Below the pieces are notes generated by a model. The model was not told the origin of the DNA, searched no databases, and saw only the letters and a program-made list of their open reading frames with translations. Source: Thiohalobacter sp. (GTDB lineage Bacteria > Pseudomonadota > Gammaproteobacteria > Thiohalobacterales > Thiohalobacteraceae). Taken from it: a stretch of 36,837 nucleotides of DNA. The stretch spans positions 1 through 36,837 of the forward strand of contig NZ_JALTON010000055.1 of the NCBI RefSeq assembly GCF_027000115.1, read 5' to 3'. Positions 23,379-31,413 of this stretch are shown here, in pieces (positions within the stretch are counted from its first letter, which is position 1; each line of letters opens with the position of its first letter). The position numbers were made by a program, and so were the translations under genes.

Positions 23379-25010
23379 CTATACCAGGTGGCTGGCGAAT
23401 CGGCTGTAGCAGCCGCTTGCCTCGATCTGTCGTGTGAGATGCAGGCGCGCAAGCCGTTGCGGGTGCTCGACCTCCAGAATGGTCCCTACGTCGAACACCG
23501 CGGATGGCGCCAGGATCTGGCCGGCGGGTTCCTGGGGCGAGTGCCGCAGCACAAGGACGGGGACCTCCGCTCCGCCGCTGGCCGGCCCGCCCACCGGGCG
23601 GGCGCGGGTGGCCTCGAACAGGGCGCCGAGTTTCATGATGCCGAGCGTGATGTTTCCGTCCGCGTCCAGTTGCAGCCAGCGCACGCTGGCCAGTTGCCAG
23701 CCCCCGGTCGTGTCGTCCTCCGTTCGCCAGGCCACCAGATCCCCGACCTTGCAACAGGGCAGCGGTTCGCTGCTGTCTTCGCCGCTGAGCCGCAGACGGG
23801 CGCCCGGCCGGAGGCGCAATGCCTGTCCGCCGTCGGAGACATTCACCCGCTCGAAGGTATGGGCATCCGGGGTGTCCGATAGCGGCTCGTGCCGGCAGCG
23901 CCAGGGATCGGCCTCGTCGGCCAGCGCTTCGGCGGACTTGTGCGGCGCCAACCGGGCGGGCTGCGGGTCGGGATCGACCAGGGCATGGATGCGTGCCAGC
24001 CCGAATACCACGGATGTCCGGCCCTGGGCGGGTTCGCGCGCGTGGCGGCGTTCCGGCCGGGATTCCCAGGCCTGCAACAGGCGCAACAGACGGTCCCGGC
24101 GGCTGCGGACGGCCATATCGAGCGTACGATGACCGCCGCGGGTAGCGGAAAGCAGGCTTTCGCGCAAGGTCTCGCGCAGCCGGTCGAGCAGGCCATCGAT
24201 CTCGACGATGCGGGGTTCGCGGGCGGCGGGTTGGTCCGCATCGGCGCGCAGGCGGCGCGGCGGCGCGTCGGCGGCCAGATCGACCAGACAGCGGCCGCCG
24301 GGCTGTCGGGTTCCGGGCTGGGCGATGTGGATGACGTCGGTCCAGTCGGCGGTCAGCGCATGGGCGGTCTCGGCATCGCCCGGCATCAGCCGTGGCGGGC
24401 AGGCCAGCGCCACCGCGACAATGCGTTTGTAATGGAAGGCAACCTCGGTCTCGCGCGCCTCGGGGGCTGGCATGACGCCGATGGTCTCGCTGAAGTCGTA
24501 GATCTGGTTGGCCTGCAGCCACAGCCCGGCCGGAATGGGCTGGTAGTGGGCGTAGCGGTCGGCAAGGGCCTGTGCGGTGAAGTGCATGCCGCGCCCCAGG
24601 GCGGTGGCGAGCATCTTCCGCGCCTGGTGGTCGGCCTGGGCTTGCAGGTCGGCCAGTTGGCGGGCCACGATGCAGTAGTGCAGGGCGAGCTGCTGGCTCA
24701 GAGCCAGCGCCAGCTCCAGTACCCGCTGCTTCTCCGGGGGCAGCGGCACCGCCGCGGTCTGGGTGGCGCGCCGCAGGCCGTCGATGACGGGAAGGACGTA
24801 GGACTCGATGACGCCCAGACCGTTCAGCCGGCGCCGGGGTTCCAGGTGCGCGCCCGCCGCGAGCGTCAGCCAGTCGAGCAGGCGTACGGCCCTCTCGCCG
24901 GTGGTCCGGCCGGGCAGTTCCCCGAGCCAGGCGGCCAGTCGCGAAGGATCACGGAACAGCGCGGTGACCTCCGGCATCGCCGTCGTGGCCGGCACCTCGA
25001 TGCGCAACAT
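23379..25010 (-). CDS. Large conserved hypothetical, possible C-terminal PilZ domain
   Basis: A 543-residue cytosolic protein. Residues 1-200 are all-helical (VPLPPEKQRVLELALALSQQLALHYCIVARQLADLQ, then GRGMHFTAQALADRYAHYQPIPAGLW). The middle has HYKRIVAVALACPPRLM. The C-terminal 150 residues are beta-rich, with NVSDGGQALRLRPGARLRL at N390, matching the N-x-S-x-x-G half of a PilZ c-di-GMP motif. The arginine half (RxxxR) is not clear upstream, so c-di-GMP binding is only a proposal. The start at 25010 is chosen because the frame before it is Pro/Arg-rich; AAGGGGGG about 11 bases upstream could be the ribosome site. Surrounding GGDEF, EAL and HDOD genes make a signalling role plausible. Confidence 0.7.
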   Translation of the reverse strand: MLRIEVPATTAMPEVTALFRDPSRLAAWLGELPGRTTGERAVRLLDWLTLAAGAHLEPRRRLNGLGVIESYVLPVIDGLRRATQTAAVPLPPEKQRVLELALALSQQLALHYCIVARQLADLQAQADHQARKMLATALGRGMHFTAQALADRYAHYQPIPAGLWLQANQIYDFSETIGVMPAPEARETEVAFHYKRIVAVALACPPRLMPGDAETAHALTADWTDVIHIAQPGTRQPGGRCLVDLAADAPPRRLRADADQPAAREPRIVEIDGLLDRLRETLRESLLSATRGGHRTLDMAVRSRRDRLLRLLQAWESRPERRHAREPAQGRTSVVFGLARIHALVDPDPQPARLAPHKSAEALADEADPWRCRHEPLSDTPDAHTFERVNVSDGGQALRLRPGARLRLSGEDSSEPLPCCKVGDLVAWRTEDDTTGGWQLASVRWLQLDADGNITLGIMKLGALFEATRARPVGGPASGGAEVPVLVLRHSPQEPAGQILAPSAVFDVGTILEVEHPQRLARLHLTRQIEASGCYSRFASHLV

Positions 25011-25496
25011 GGCTGGCTTCCCCCCTTTTCTTCTGGTTGCATGTATGCCGGCGGCTGGCAGGGGGATGGCGGTCTTGGGATGCCCCGGAACCGGCAACCC
25101 CGCTGTCATAGGGTGCGAGCACCCCTTAGACCGGTGGCTTTGCGCCCTCGCCTTTCGGCTGAGTTCGCCCGTGCAGTTCCCGTCGTCTACGGTCGGTTGA
25201 CTCTAGCAGGGGATGACGCCAGATGTCAATAATGTGACGAACTTCACGGAAACCAGTACCTGAACTCAGGGCCCTATAATATTTAACTTATTGAACCACC
25301 GTTATAATTAACGCCAAGTTATTGGCGGTATCATTTGAGCATCATTTGAGGAATGAAGCCTCCGAAATCCGGGTCGGTTGCCCCTGGCCCGCATATTGCG
25401 CCAGGCGCCCTGTCCGTCCGTTTCTTGATCTGCGTCTGTAAGATAGGCCGGCTTATCCCTATAGTGGGGGGGTCGCGCACCGCTTCGGAGGCTGGG
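25011..25496. other. Intergenic region with AT-rich patch and solitary MITE end
   Basis: No gene is seen in this 486-base stretch. The segment 25225-25330 is AT-rich, in contrast to the rest of the window. It holds two TATAAT hexamers (25275-25280 and 25303-25308, plus strand) and a perfect hairpin CGCCAA-GTTA-TTGGCG (25312-25327). Neither TATAAT has a good -35 box. A solitary MITE-type end lies at 25388-25405. The beta-CASP gene start at 25497 follows. Confidence 0.6.
25388..25405 (+). repeat. Solitary MITE terminal repeat
   Basis: CCCGCATATTGCGCCAGG equals the inward-reading end of the MITE-like family with one base difference from the most common form. CCTGG just upstream (25383-25387) pairs with the terminal CCAGG, so the site forms a small hairpin. 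No core sequence follows. Confidence 0.65.
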
Positions 25497-26882
25497 ATGA
25501 AACTGCATTTTCTGGGCGCTGCCGGAGAGGTCACCGGTTCCTGCTTCCTGGTCGAGGCGGCGGGTCGGCGCGTGCTGATCGACTGCGGCCTGATCCAGGG
25601 CTCGCGCCAGGACGAGGCCCGCAACCGCGACCCCTTTCCCTTCGACGTGCGCAGGCTGGATGCGGTCATTCTCACCCACGCCCATCTGGACCACTCGGGG
25701 CGCATCCCCCTGCTGATCAATGCCGGTTATCAGGGTCGCGTGTATGCACAGCGGGCGACCCGCGATCTGTGCCGGGTGCTGCTCAAGGATGCCGGTCATC
25801 TCAATGAAAAGGACGCCGAATGGGAGAACCGCAAGCGCCAGCGCAAGGGCTTGCGTCCGGTGGAGCCGCTGTACACCCTGGCCGAGGCGCAGGCGGCCAT
25901 GCGTGCCTTCCGCGCCCTGGATTACGACACCGAGGTGCCACTGTTCCCCGGCATCCGTTTTCGCTTTCGCGACGCCGGCCACATTCTCGGTTCCGCCCAT
26001 GTCGAACTCTGGTGCGAGGAGGGCAGCCAGCGTCGCAAGCTGGTGTTCAGCGGCGACATCGGTCACTACGGCGCGCCCATCCTGCGCCAGCCCGCTGCCA
26101 TCGACAGCGCCGACCTGGTGGTGATGGAGAGCACCTACGGCGACCGTCGCCATCGCGGCTGGGACGAGACCTGGGCCGAGCTGGGCGAGATCCTGAGCGG
26201 GGCCAACGCGGCGCGCGGCAATGTGTTGATTCCGGCCTTCGCCGTCGGTCGTACCCAGGAACTCCTCTACGCCTTTCGCGAGCACTTCGACGAATGGGGC
26301 CTGGGCAACTGGCAGATCTTTCTCGACAGCCCCATGGCCATCGAGGCCACGCGCCTCTATGCCCGCTACGACGAGCTGTTCAATCCCGAGGCGAAGGCCA
26401 GCCAGCGGCGCAACGGCAATGGCTTCATGCTGCCCAATCTCACCCTCAGCCATACCGCCAACCAGTCCATGGCCATCAACCGCATCCGTGCCGGCGCCAT
26501 CATTATCGCCGGCAGTGGCATGTGCACCGGCGGGCGCATCAAGCACCACCTCAAACACAATCTCTGGTGGCGGGACTCGCACCTGGTGTTCGTCGGCTTC
26601 CAGGCGCGCGGCACCCTGGGCCGGCAGCTGGTGGATGGCGCGCGGCGGGTGCGGCTGTGGGGGGAAACCATACGGGTCGCGGCGCAAGTGCATACGGTCG
26701 GCGGCCTGTCGGCGCATGCCGGCCAGGATGGCCTGCTGCGCTGGTATGGCAACTTCAGGGACAGGCCGCGGCTCGCCGTGGTCCACGGCGAGCCGGAAGC
26801 GAGCGCGGCGCTTGACGAGCAGCTGCGCCGGATGGGGGCGCACAGCCGCATTCCTCGGCGCGGGGAGGTGTGGACGCTCTGA
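25497..26882 (+). CDS. MBL-fold beta-CASP RNA-processing nuclease family protein
   Basis: A 461-residue protein of the YSH1/CPSF-like bacterial branch of beta-CASP metallo-beta-lactamases. The metal site is H61-A-H63-L-D65-H66 (THAHLDHSG), with further ligands in FRDAGHILGSAHVE and FSGDIGH. The beta-CASP cap includes LIPAFAVGRTQELLY, SGMCTGGRIKHHLK and HTVGGLSAHAGQDGLL. Family members are RNA endo/exonucleases. The start at 25497 (MKLHFLGAAGEVTGS) has GGAGG 5 bases upstream and matches the family N-terminus. It is convergent with the PAS-GGDEF gene. Confidence 0.9.
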   Translation: MKLHFLGAAGEVTGSCFLVEAAGRRVLIDCGLIQGSRQDEARNRDPFPFDVRRLDAVILTHAHLDHSGRIPLLINAGYQGRVYAQRATRDLCRVLLKDAGHLNEKDAEWENRKRQRKGLRPVEPLYTLAEAQAAMRAFRALDYDTEVPLFPGIRFRFRDAGHILGSAHVELWCEEGSQRRKLVFSGDIGHYGAPILRQPAAIDSADLVVMESTYGDRRHRGWDETWAELGEILSGANAARGNVLIPAFAVGRTQELLYAFREHFDEWGLGNWQIFLDSPMAIEATRLYARYDELFNPEAKASQRRNGNGFMLPNLTLSHTANQSMAINRIRAGAIIIAGSGMCTGGRIKHHLKHNLWWRDSHLVFVGFQARGTLGRQLVDGARRVRLWGETIRVAAQVHTVGGLSAHAGQDGLLRWYGNFRDRPRLAVVHGEPEASAALDEQLRRMGAHSRIPRRGEVWTL

Positions 26883-26897
26883 GTGCTGGCGCCGGGA

Positions 26898-27860
26898 TCA
26901 GGACCGACCGTAGACGATGGCGCGGTTGCGGCCGCTCTGCTTCGCCCGGTAGAGGGCCTGGTCGGCGTGCTCGATCCAGTCGGTGTGGGCGTCCATGTCC
27001 GCAGTGACTTCGGCCAGGCCCAGGCTGATGGTGTAGTCGATGCGGTGGTCCTCGGTTTCCACCGTCAGCGCCTCGATGCGCGTGCGCAGGCGCTCGGCCA
27101 GGATGAGGCCGTTCTCGGCGCTGGTGTTGACCAGGATGATGCCGAATTCCTCGCCACCGTAGCGGCCGGCGATGTCGGTGGCGCGGATGGTGTCCTGCAG
27201 GGTCTTCGAGGTGACGCGAATCACCTCGTCGCCGGCCTGGTGGCCGTAGGTGTCATTGACCTTCTTGAAGTGATCGATGTCGAACATGACCAGAGTACAG
27301 GGATGCCTGGTGCGCCGGTAGCGCGCGAACTCCGCGTTCAGGCACTCCTCCCAGAAGCCACGGTTGTACAGCCCGGTGAGGCGGTCGGTACGGCTCAGTT
27401 CCGCCAGTTGGGCGTTGGCCTGCTCCAGGGCCTCGGTGCCGACCGCCATGTCGGTCACGTCATAGACGATCAGTCCGATGTGCTCGACCTCGCCGGTGGC
27501 AGAACTCAGTGGAATCAGGGTGATGTTCTGGTACATGAAATCGACCGTGCCGGTGATCGGGCGATAGTGCTTGAAGCGCAGCAGCCAGGGGCGCTGCTCC
27601 CAGGTGCAAAAGGCGCGGCTCCTGAGCAGGAACACCGACTCCGCCTTGCGCCGAAACCAGTCCTGCGGGATTTCCGGAAACTGCTCGAACAGGTTCTCGC
27701 CCATGACGTGCGCCGATGAACGGCCGCTGTGGCTCTCCATGAAGCTGTTCCAGAGGCGAATGTCGTAGTTCCGATCGAGGATCACCAGGCCGACATCGAT
27801 GCTTTGCAGCATGTCCATCAGCCAGTGGATTTCCTTGATGTCGATGCGCTGGCCTTCCAT
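26898..27860 (-). CDS. PAS-GGDEF diguanylate cyclase
   Basis: A 320-residue cytosolic protein. The N-terminal PAS domain (residues about 12-140: LQSIDVGLVILDRNYDIRLWN start, HIGLIVYDVTD end) is followed by a short coiled linker (EALEQANAQLAELSRTDRLTGLYNR). The GGDEF domain has the active variant GGEEF (235-239) and an RATD inhibitory I-site exactly five residues before it. It should make c-di-GMP with product inhibition. It lies 5 bases after the REC-CheC/CheX gene stop, so the two form an operon and probably one signalling pathway. Confidence 0.92.
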   Translation of the reverse strand: MEGQRIDIKEIHWLMDMLQSIDVGLVILDRNYDIRLWNSFMESHSGRSSAHVMGENLFEQFPEIPQDWFRRKAESVFLLRSRAFCTWEQRPWLLRFKHYRPITGTVDFMYQNITLIPLSSATGEVEHIGLIVYDVTDMAVGTEALEQANAQLAELSRTDRLTGLYNRGFWEECLNAEFARYRRTRHPCTLVMFDIDHFKKVNDTYGHQAGDEVIRVTSKTLQDTIRATDIAGRYGGEEFGIILVNTSAENGLILAERLRTRIEALTVETEDHRIDYTISLGLAEVTADMDAHTDWIEHADQALYRAKQSGRNRAIVYGRS

Positions 27861-27865
27861 GCGAT

Positions 27866-28852
27866 TCAGCCCAGGTAGGAGACCCGCTCGTTGAGGGCGT
27901 TCAGGGACTCACCCGTGAACAGCAGCAACAGGTCCCAGTGCACCTGGTGGCCCTCGATACTGTACGGGATGTCGATGGCCAGCGTCGGTCCCCAGCGGCC
28001 GGCATTGCGTTTGACCAGTTCGGCGACATGAATGTGACGGCCAATGAGGATGGGATGGCCCTGACTGAAACTGATGTCGAGCTGCTCCCCCATGCCCTTG
28101 AGGCAGGCGCCGACGAGGATGCCGGTCACATCCATGAGCAACTCGGTTTCGGTGTTCTCGTCAATCGTTCCGTCCGCGCCCACGAGCCGGGCCACGTCCT
28201 CGCGGCGACTGTCGCCGAAGGAAAGAAAGGCCTCGCCGGCGATGCCGGCGCCTATGAAGCCCTGGCAGATGGCAGTACCGGAGTCGCCGTCGCCCAGCGC
28301 CTCCAGAGTCATCTTCAGGTCCTGGCCGTCGATCATGCTCACCTTCGGCACCGGCAACTCGATGAAGCTTCCCAGCAGGCGCGCCAGCAGGTCACCGGCC
28401 TGACCCATGGCCACATTGGCGATTTCCTGATAGCAATCGTGGATATTGACCTCGAAGTCGAATTCGCCGAGATCGCCGCCCGGCTCGCCGCGGATGCCGA
28501 ACCGGTCGAGGATCTCGCCGATGGTGTCGCTGTCGATGGGTTTCTTCACGAAGTCCATCGCGCTCAGCCGGATCACGCGCTCGCGCGCTTCCCGCTGCAC
28601 GTCGCCCGACACCACGATCACCAGGGTATTCAGATCCTCGCGGCGAATGGCCTCGAGCACGCCGTAGCCGTCCAGTACCGGCATGTTGAGGTCCAGAAAC
28701 AGGATGTCGCCCTTGCCGGCACGCAGGGCCTCGAGGCACTCCTCGCCATTGCCGGCGAACGAGACCTCGACGTCCCAGTCACGGGGCAGGGCGCGCGCCA
28801 TCTGCTTGCGCGCGAAGCTGGAGTCGTCGCAGATGAGGACCGGCGTGGTCAT
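27866..28852 (-). CDS. Receiver-CheC/CheX fusion protein
   Basis: A 328-residue protein. The receiver domain is residues 1-120 (CDDSS acidic pair, phospho-acceptor D54 in LFLDLNMPVLDG, Lys in VKKPID). A CheC/CheX/FliY-type phosphatase-like domain follows. The first active-site helix is present as QEIANVAMGQAG with the E-x2-N pair and the conserved Pro about 22 residues later (LPVP). The second helix, ETELLMDVTGILVGAC, lacks the canonical Asn. REC-CheC fusions dephosphorylate CheY-like regulators or act as adaptors. As first gene of the operon with the diguanylate cyclase, it may set the phosphorylation input for c-di-GMP output. Confidence 0.88.
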   Translation of the reverse strand: MTTPVLICDDSSFARKQMARALPRDWDVEVSFAGNGEECLEALRAGKGDILFLDLNMPVLDGYGVLEAIRREDLNTLVIVVSGDVQREARERVIRLSAMDFVKKPIDSDTIGEILDRFGIRGEPGGDLGEFDFEVNIHDCYQEIANVAMGQAGDLLARLLGSFIELPVPKVSMIDGQDLKMTLEALGDGDSGTAICQGFIGAGIAGEAFLSFGDSRREDVARLVGADGTIDENTETELLMDVTGILVGACLKGMGEQLDISFSQGHPILIGRHIHVAELVKRNAGRWGPTLAIDIPYSIEGHQVHWDLLLLFTGESLNALNERVSYLG

Positions 28853-29028
28853 GGTGGCTCATGATAGCGGACCCCATGCACCCCGTCGATGCATCGGGCC
28901 GGATCATGGCCCGGCGCCCCGGATCCTGATTGCAGGCCCCACGGTGCTGCCGCAGGCCACGACCGTTGCGGATCGCGTGCGCCTTCTGGCCTATGATTGC
29001 AGAAACGGGTATGAGTGCGGAGGACGCC

Positions 29029-29796
29029 ATGCGTGCAATCCTGTTCGATCTGGACGGTGTCTTCTATGTCGGCGAGCAGCCCCTGCCCGGCGCGGCCAGC
29101 GTCATGGCCTGGGTGCGCGAGGCAGGCATACCGCATGCCTTCGTCACCAATACCTCTTCGCGACCGCGCGGCGCGCTGGTCGAAAAGCTGGCTCGCTTCG
29201 GTCTCGAGGTCAGCGCCGAGGAGATATTCACCCCGGCTCGCGCTGCACGCGACTGGTTGCTGGCCGAGGGCCGCTCGCCGGTGGCGCTGTTCGTGCCCGA
29301 GGGGACCCGCATGGATTTCGACGGCCTTGCAGTCGCCGACAGCGAGGCGGTGCAGGCGCTGGTGGTGGGTGACCTCGGCGAGGCCTGGCACTTCGCCACC
29401 CTCAATCGTGCCTTCCGCCTGCTCATGGCCGGCCCGGACGTGGCGCTGGTGGCGCTGGGCATGACGCGCTACTGGCAGGCGCCGGACGGCCTGCGTCTGG
29501 ACGTTGGCCCCTTCGTCAGCGCCCTGGCCTATGCCGCCGAACGCAAACCTGTGGTCTGCGGCAAGCCTTCCCCGGCCTTCTTCCATGCGGCCTGTGCCGC
29601 GCTCGGTGTGCCGCCGGCGGAGTGCCTGATGATCGGTGATGACATCCGCGGCGACATCGCCGGTGCCCAGGCAGCCGGCCTGCGTGCCGCGCTGGTGCGC
29701 ACCGGCAAATTCCGTCCCGCCGACCTTGAGGGCGATGTGCGGCCCGATGCCGTGCTTGATTCCATCGCCGATCTCCCGGCACGCTGGCCGGGTTAA
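29029..29796 (+). CDS. HAD-superfamily hydrolase, LHPP/NagD-like
   Basis: A 255-residue C2-cap HAD phosphatase. Motif I is LFDLDGVFYVGE, motif II FVTNTSSRPR, motif III Lys CGKPSPAFF, and motif IV IGDDIRGDIAGAQAAGL. It belongs to the TIGR01458/LHPP-like group, which hydrolyses small phosphoesters or pyrophosphate-like bonds; the substrate is unknown. GGAGG lies 5 bases before the ATG at 29029. The stop TAA is directly followed by CCCGCAT, the left end of the MITE-like element, and is itself part of the terminal repeat. Confidence 0.9.
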   Translation: MRAILFDLDGVFYVGEQPLPGAASVMAWVREAGIPHAFVTNTSSRPRGALVEKLARFGLEVSAEEIFTPARAARDWLLAEGRSPVALFVPEGTRMDFDGLAVADSEAVQALVVGDLGEAWHFATLNRAFRLLMAGPDVALVALGMTRYWQAPDGLRLDVGPFVSALAYAAERKPVVCGKPSPAFFHAACAALGVPPAECLMIGDDIRGDIAGAQAAGLRAALVRTGKFRPADLEGDVRPDAVLDSIADLPARWPG

Positions 29797-30047
29797 CCCG
29801 CATAGTGCACCAGGGGCTGCGGATGATGGCGGATTTGCAGCCGGGCTCGGGGGATGCTGGAGCGAAAGCCGTAGCCGTCGCTACGGCTTGAGTGAAGCAC
29901 CCCCGAGGCCGAGCGAAAATCCGCCAGGGCCGCAGCAGGCCGCGGGCGGGCACACATCGTACGGGCCGTGGGCAAAAAACCCGGTTCATTGCTTGCCAAC
30001 ACAACAAGTTGCCTGCCGCCCGCTTCCGCCCTGGTGCAATATGCGGG
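29797..30047 (+). repeat. Complete long MITE-like element (251 bp)
   Basis: The left end CCCGCATAGTGCACCAGGG and the right end CCCTGGTGCAATATGCGGG are inverted copies with one mismatch; TTAA flanks both sides (29793-29796 and 30048-30051), extending the match to 22 of 23. Inside, 29833 to about 29928 fold into a long imperfect hairpin: GCGGATTT and AAATCCGC at the base, AGCCGTAGC-CGTC-GCTACGGCT at the tip. The core that follows is shared with 1-184 and, inverted, with 33040-33178. No ORF for a transposase is present, so it would be mobilised in trans. TTAA could be a target duplication or part of the terminal repeat. Confidence 0.85.
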
Positions 30048-30258
30048 TTAATGCAGCGGCAAAATGGACGCTATATATTTTAGTCGTCTCACAATTGTCT
30101 GAACATGGAAGCCCTGTCTCGTAGGATGGGCAAAGGCGCGCAGACAATGGCCCAGCCCTTGGCAAGAGCCACAACGCAGTGCAGGGGCTTTCTCTGCATC
30201 CTGAACACGACATATTGGGTTGCCGGGTTAAAAATAGACCAATCCAAGCGGGGTGGAC
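30048..30258. other. Non-coding region between MITE and hypothetical gene
   Basis: No supported gene. It includes an AT-rich patch (CTATATATTTTAG at about 30070-30083). It also holds GTAGGATGGGCAAAGG near 30121-30136, which resembles one half of a repeat common in gammaproteobacteria; this is from memory and unconfirmed. The stretch TTAAAAATAG lies just upstream of the next gene. No promoter can be fixed with confidence. Confidence 0.5.
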
Positions 30259-30936
30259 ATGCAACTCCTCAACAGCCTGCAACAGCGCCTGGAACGCATC
30301 TATGAAATCGGCCTCGGACTCGACGTGCGCGACTTCGTCACCGATGACCGCCGGCTGGCCCGGATGCTCGATGACGGCGCCGGCACCCGCAACGCCGCGG
30401 AGAAACTGCTCGTGCACCAGGATGCCAGCGGCCTGTCGATGTCGCTGTTCCTCGACCCTGAACTGCTGGAAGCACTCGCCGGCGTGGAGGATCCCGAGGC
30501 GCTCGAGGAAGAGGCCCTGCCCGAGCTGATGACCGCCATCGAGGGCATCAGCCACTTCCTGTACCTGGCCTGGAACGCCCACCACGACCGGCCGGTGAGC
30601 CGTTTCGAGATGGAATTGCAGGCGGAGGTGGACAAGTTTGTGCTGGCCGGCGTGATGGCCGCCGCCCGTAACCGCGGCCGCATCCCGTGGCGCCTGCACC
30701 ACTGGTTGTTCGGTCGGCTGCGGCTGAGTCCGGGACTGTCGGCCGCGGAGAGGCACCGCTACCAGTCGGCTCACGCCTATGCGCGCAGCTATACAGAAGG
30801 CCTGCGTCGGCGCTTCCTGGCCTCCGGCCAGCCGGGTCTGCTGCACGAGCTGCGGCGCTTCTACCGGCTCACGCACCGTTACAAGCTGCGCCACATCACC
30901 CGGCCGGCGGCGCCGGCCCTGTTCCCCTGTCTCTGA
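30259..30936 (+). CDS. Conserved hypothetical protein, 225 residues
   Basis: A 225-residue soluble, all-helical protein that I do not recognise. Visible segments are an acidic N-terminal half with GLGLDVRDFVTDDRRLAR and LFLDPELLEALAG, then a His/Arg-rich C-terminal half (RGRIPWRLHHWLFGRLRL, then RFYRLTHRYKLRHITRP). There is no signal peptide or membrane helix. ATG at 30259 follows GGGGTGG; an in-frame GTG six bases earlier is possible. GGGGCGGG-TTAT-CCCGC (30958 onward) just after the stop could form a hairpin, but no T run follows. Confidence 0.72.
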   Translation: MQLLNSLQQRLERIYEIGLGLDVRDFVTDDRRLARMLDDGAGTRNAAEKLLVHQDASGLSMSLFLDPELLEALAGVEDPEALEEEALPELMTAIEGISHFLYLAWNAHHDRPVSRFEMELQAEVDKFVLAGVMAAARNRGRIPWRLHHWLFGRLRLSPGLSAAERHRYQSAHAYARSYTEGLRRRFLASGQPGLLHELRRFYRLTHRYKLRHITRPAAPALFPCL

Positions 30937-30992
30937 AAACCACGAAATGCCGCCCTCCGGGGCGGGTTATCCCGCGCCCCGGGGACATCGGC

Positions 30993-31021
30993 TTGACCGG
31001 CCCGAATCCGTTGACTATAGC
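30993..31021 (+). promoter_or_regulatory. Sigma-70-type promoter of the 31084 gene
   Basis: TTGACC (30993-30998), a 17-base spacer, then TATAGC (31016-31021). The -35 matches 5 of 6 and the -10 matches 4 of 6, with ideal spacing, 63 bases before the ATG at 31084. Confidence 0.55.
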
Positions 31022-31083
31022 AGTAGAGGGGACTGTCGAGGCGGCCCCTATCCGCGGATCTGGAGGGCAGGAGGTCAAACACC

Positions 31084-31305
31084 ATGCATGCAGTCTATAT
31101 TCATATCGATGAAGCGCTTGATGCCAGGGAGCAGGCCAGGGTCGGCAAGGAGTTGCGCAGGCTCGCCAGGGTCACTGATGTCGAACTGAGCCCGGGGCAG
31201 CCACACGACCTGCTGGTCGAGTATCAACCTGGCCAGGGCATGCCGATGACGATCCTGCGTCGGCTCGCCGGCCTGGGGCTTCATGCGGATGTGATGTCCT
31301 GTTGA
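31084..31305 (+). CDS. Small hypothetical protein, possible HMA-like fold
   Basis: A 73-residue protein. The pattern beta (AVYIHID), helix (DAREQARVGKELRRLA), beta (VTDVELS), beta (DLLVEYQP), helix (MTILRRLAGLG), beta (HADVMSC) matches the ferredoxin-like layout of heavy-metal-associated (HMA) domains. The CxxC metal loop is missing; the only Cys is the last residue. AGGAGG lies 8 bases upstream. It has its own promoter and terminator. It is convergent with the merR-type gene, so it is not in the classic divergent arrangement with it. Confidence 0.7.
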   Translation: MHAVYIHIDEALDAREQARVGKELRRLARVTDVELSPGQPHDLLVEYQPGQGMPMTILRRLAGLGLHADVMSC

Positions 31306-31358
31306 AAGGCTGAACACCGCGTACACGTCTCTTGCGGAGACTTGCCTCTCAACCCGTC

Positions 31359-31390
31359 AGCCCGGGGCCGGACGCGGTCCCGGGCTTTTT
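31359..31390 (+). terminator. Rho-independent terminator
   Basis: The stem AGCCCGGG (31359-31366) pairs with CCCGGGCT (31379-31386), with a 12-base loop, and is followed by TTTTT. It lies about 55 bases downstream of the small HMA-like gene. Confidence 0.85.
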
Positions 31391-31413
31391 CCTTCCAGCA
31401 ACAGGAAATTCCG

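Noticed and set aside
29797-30047. CRISPR or integron attC interpretation of the repeat
   Set aside because: There are no regularly spaced repeats or spacers and no core RYYYAAC/GTTRRRY pair; terminal inverted repeats fit a MITE better.
30121-30136. GTAGGATGGGCAAAGG, recalling a common gammaproteobacterial repeat
   Set aside because: Only one half is present and no second copy exists in the window, so it cannot be supported as a repeat here.
30105-30305. 66-residue ORF upstream of the 225-residue hypothetical protein
   Set aside because: It overlaps the start of the larger gene, lacks a ribosome site and has a composition unlike its neighbours.
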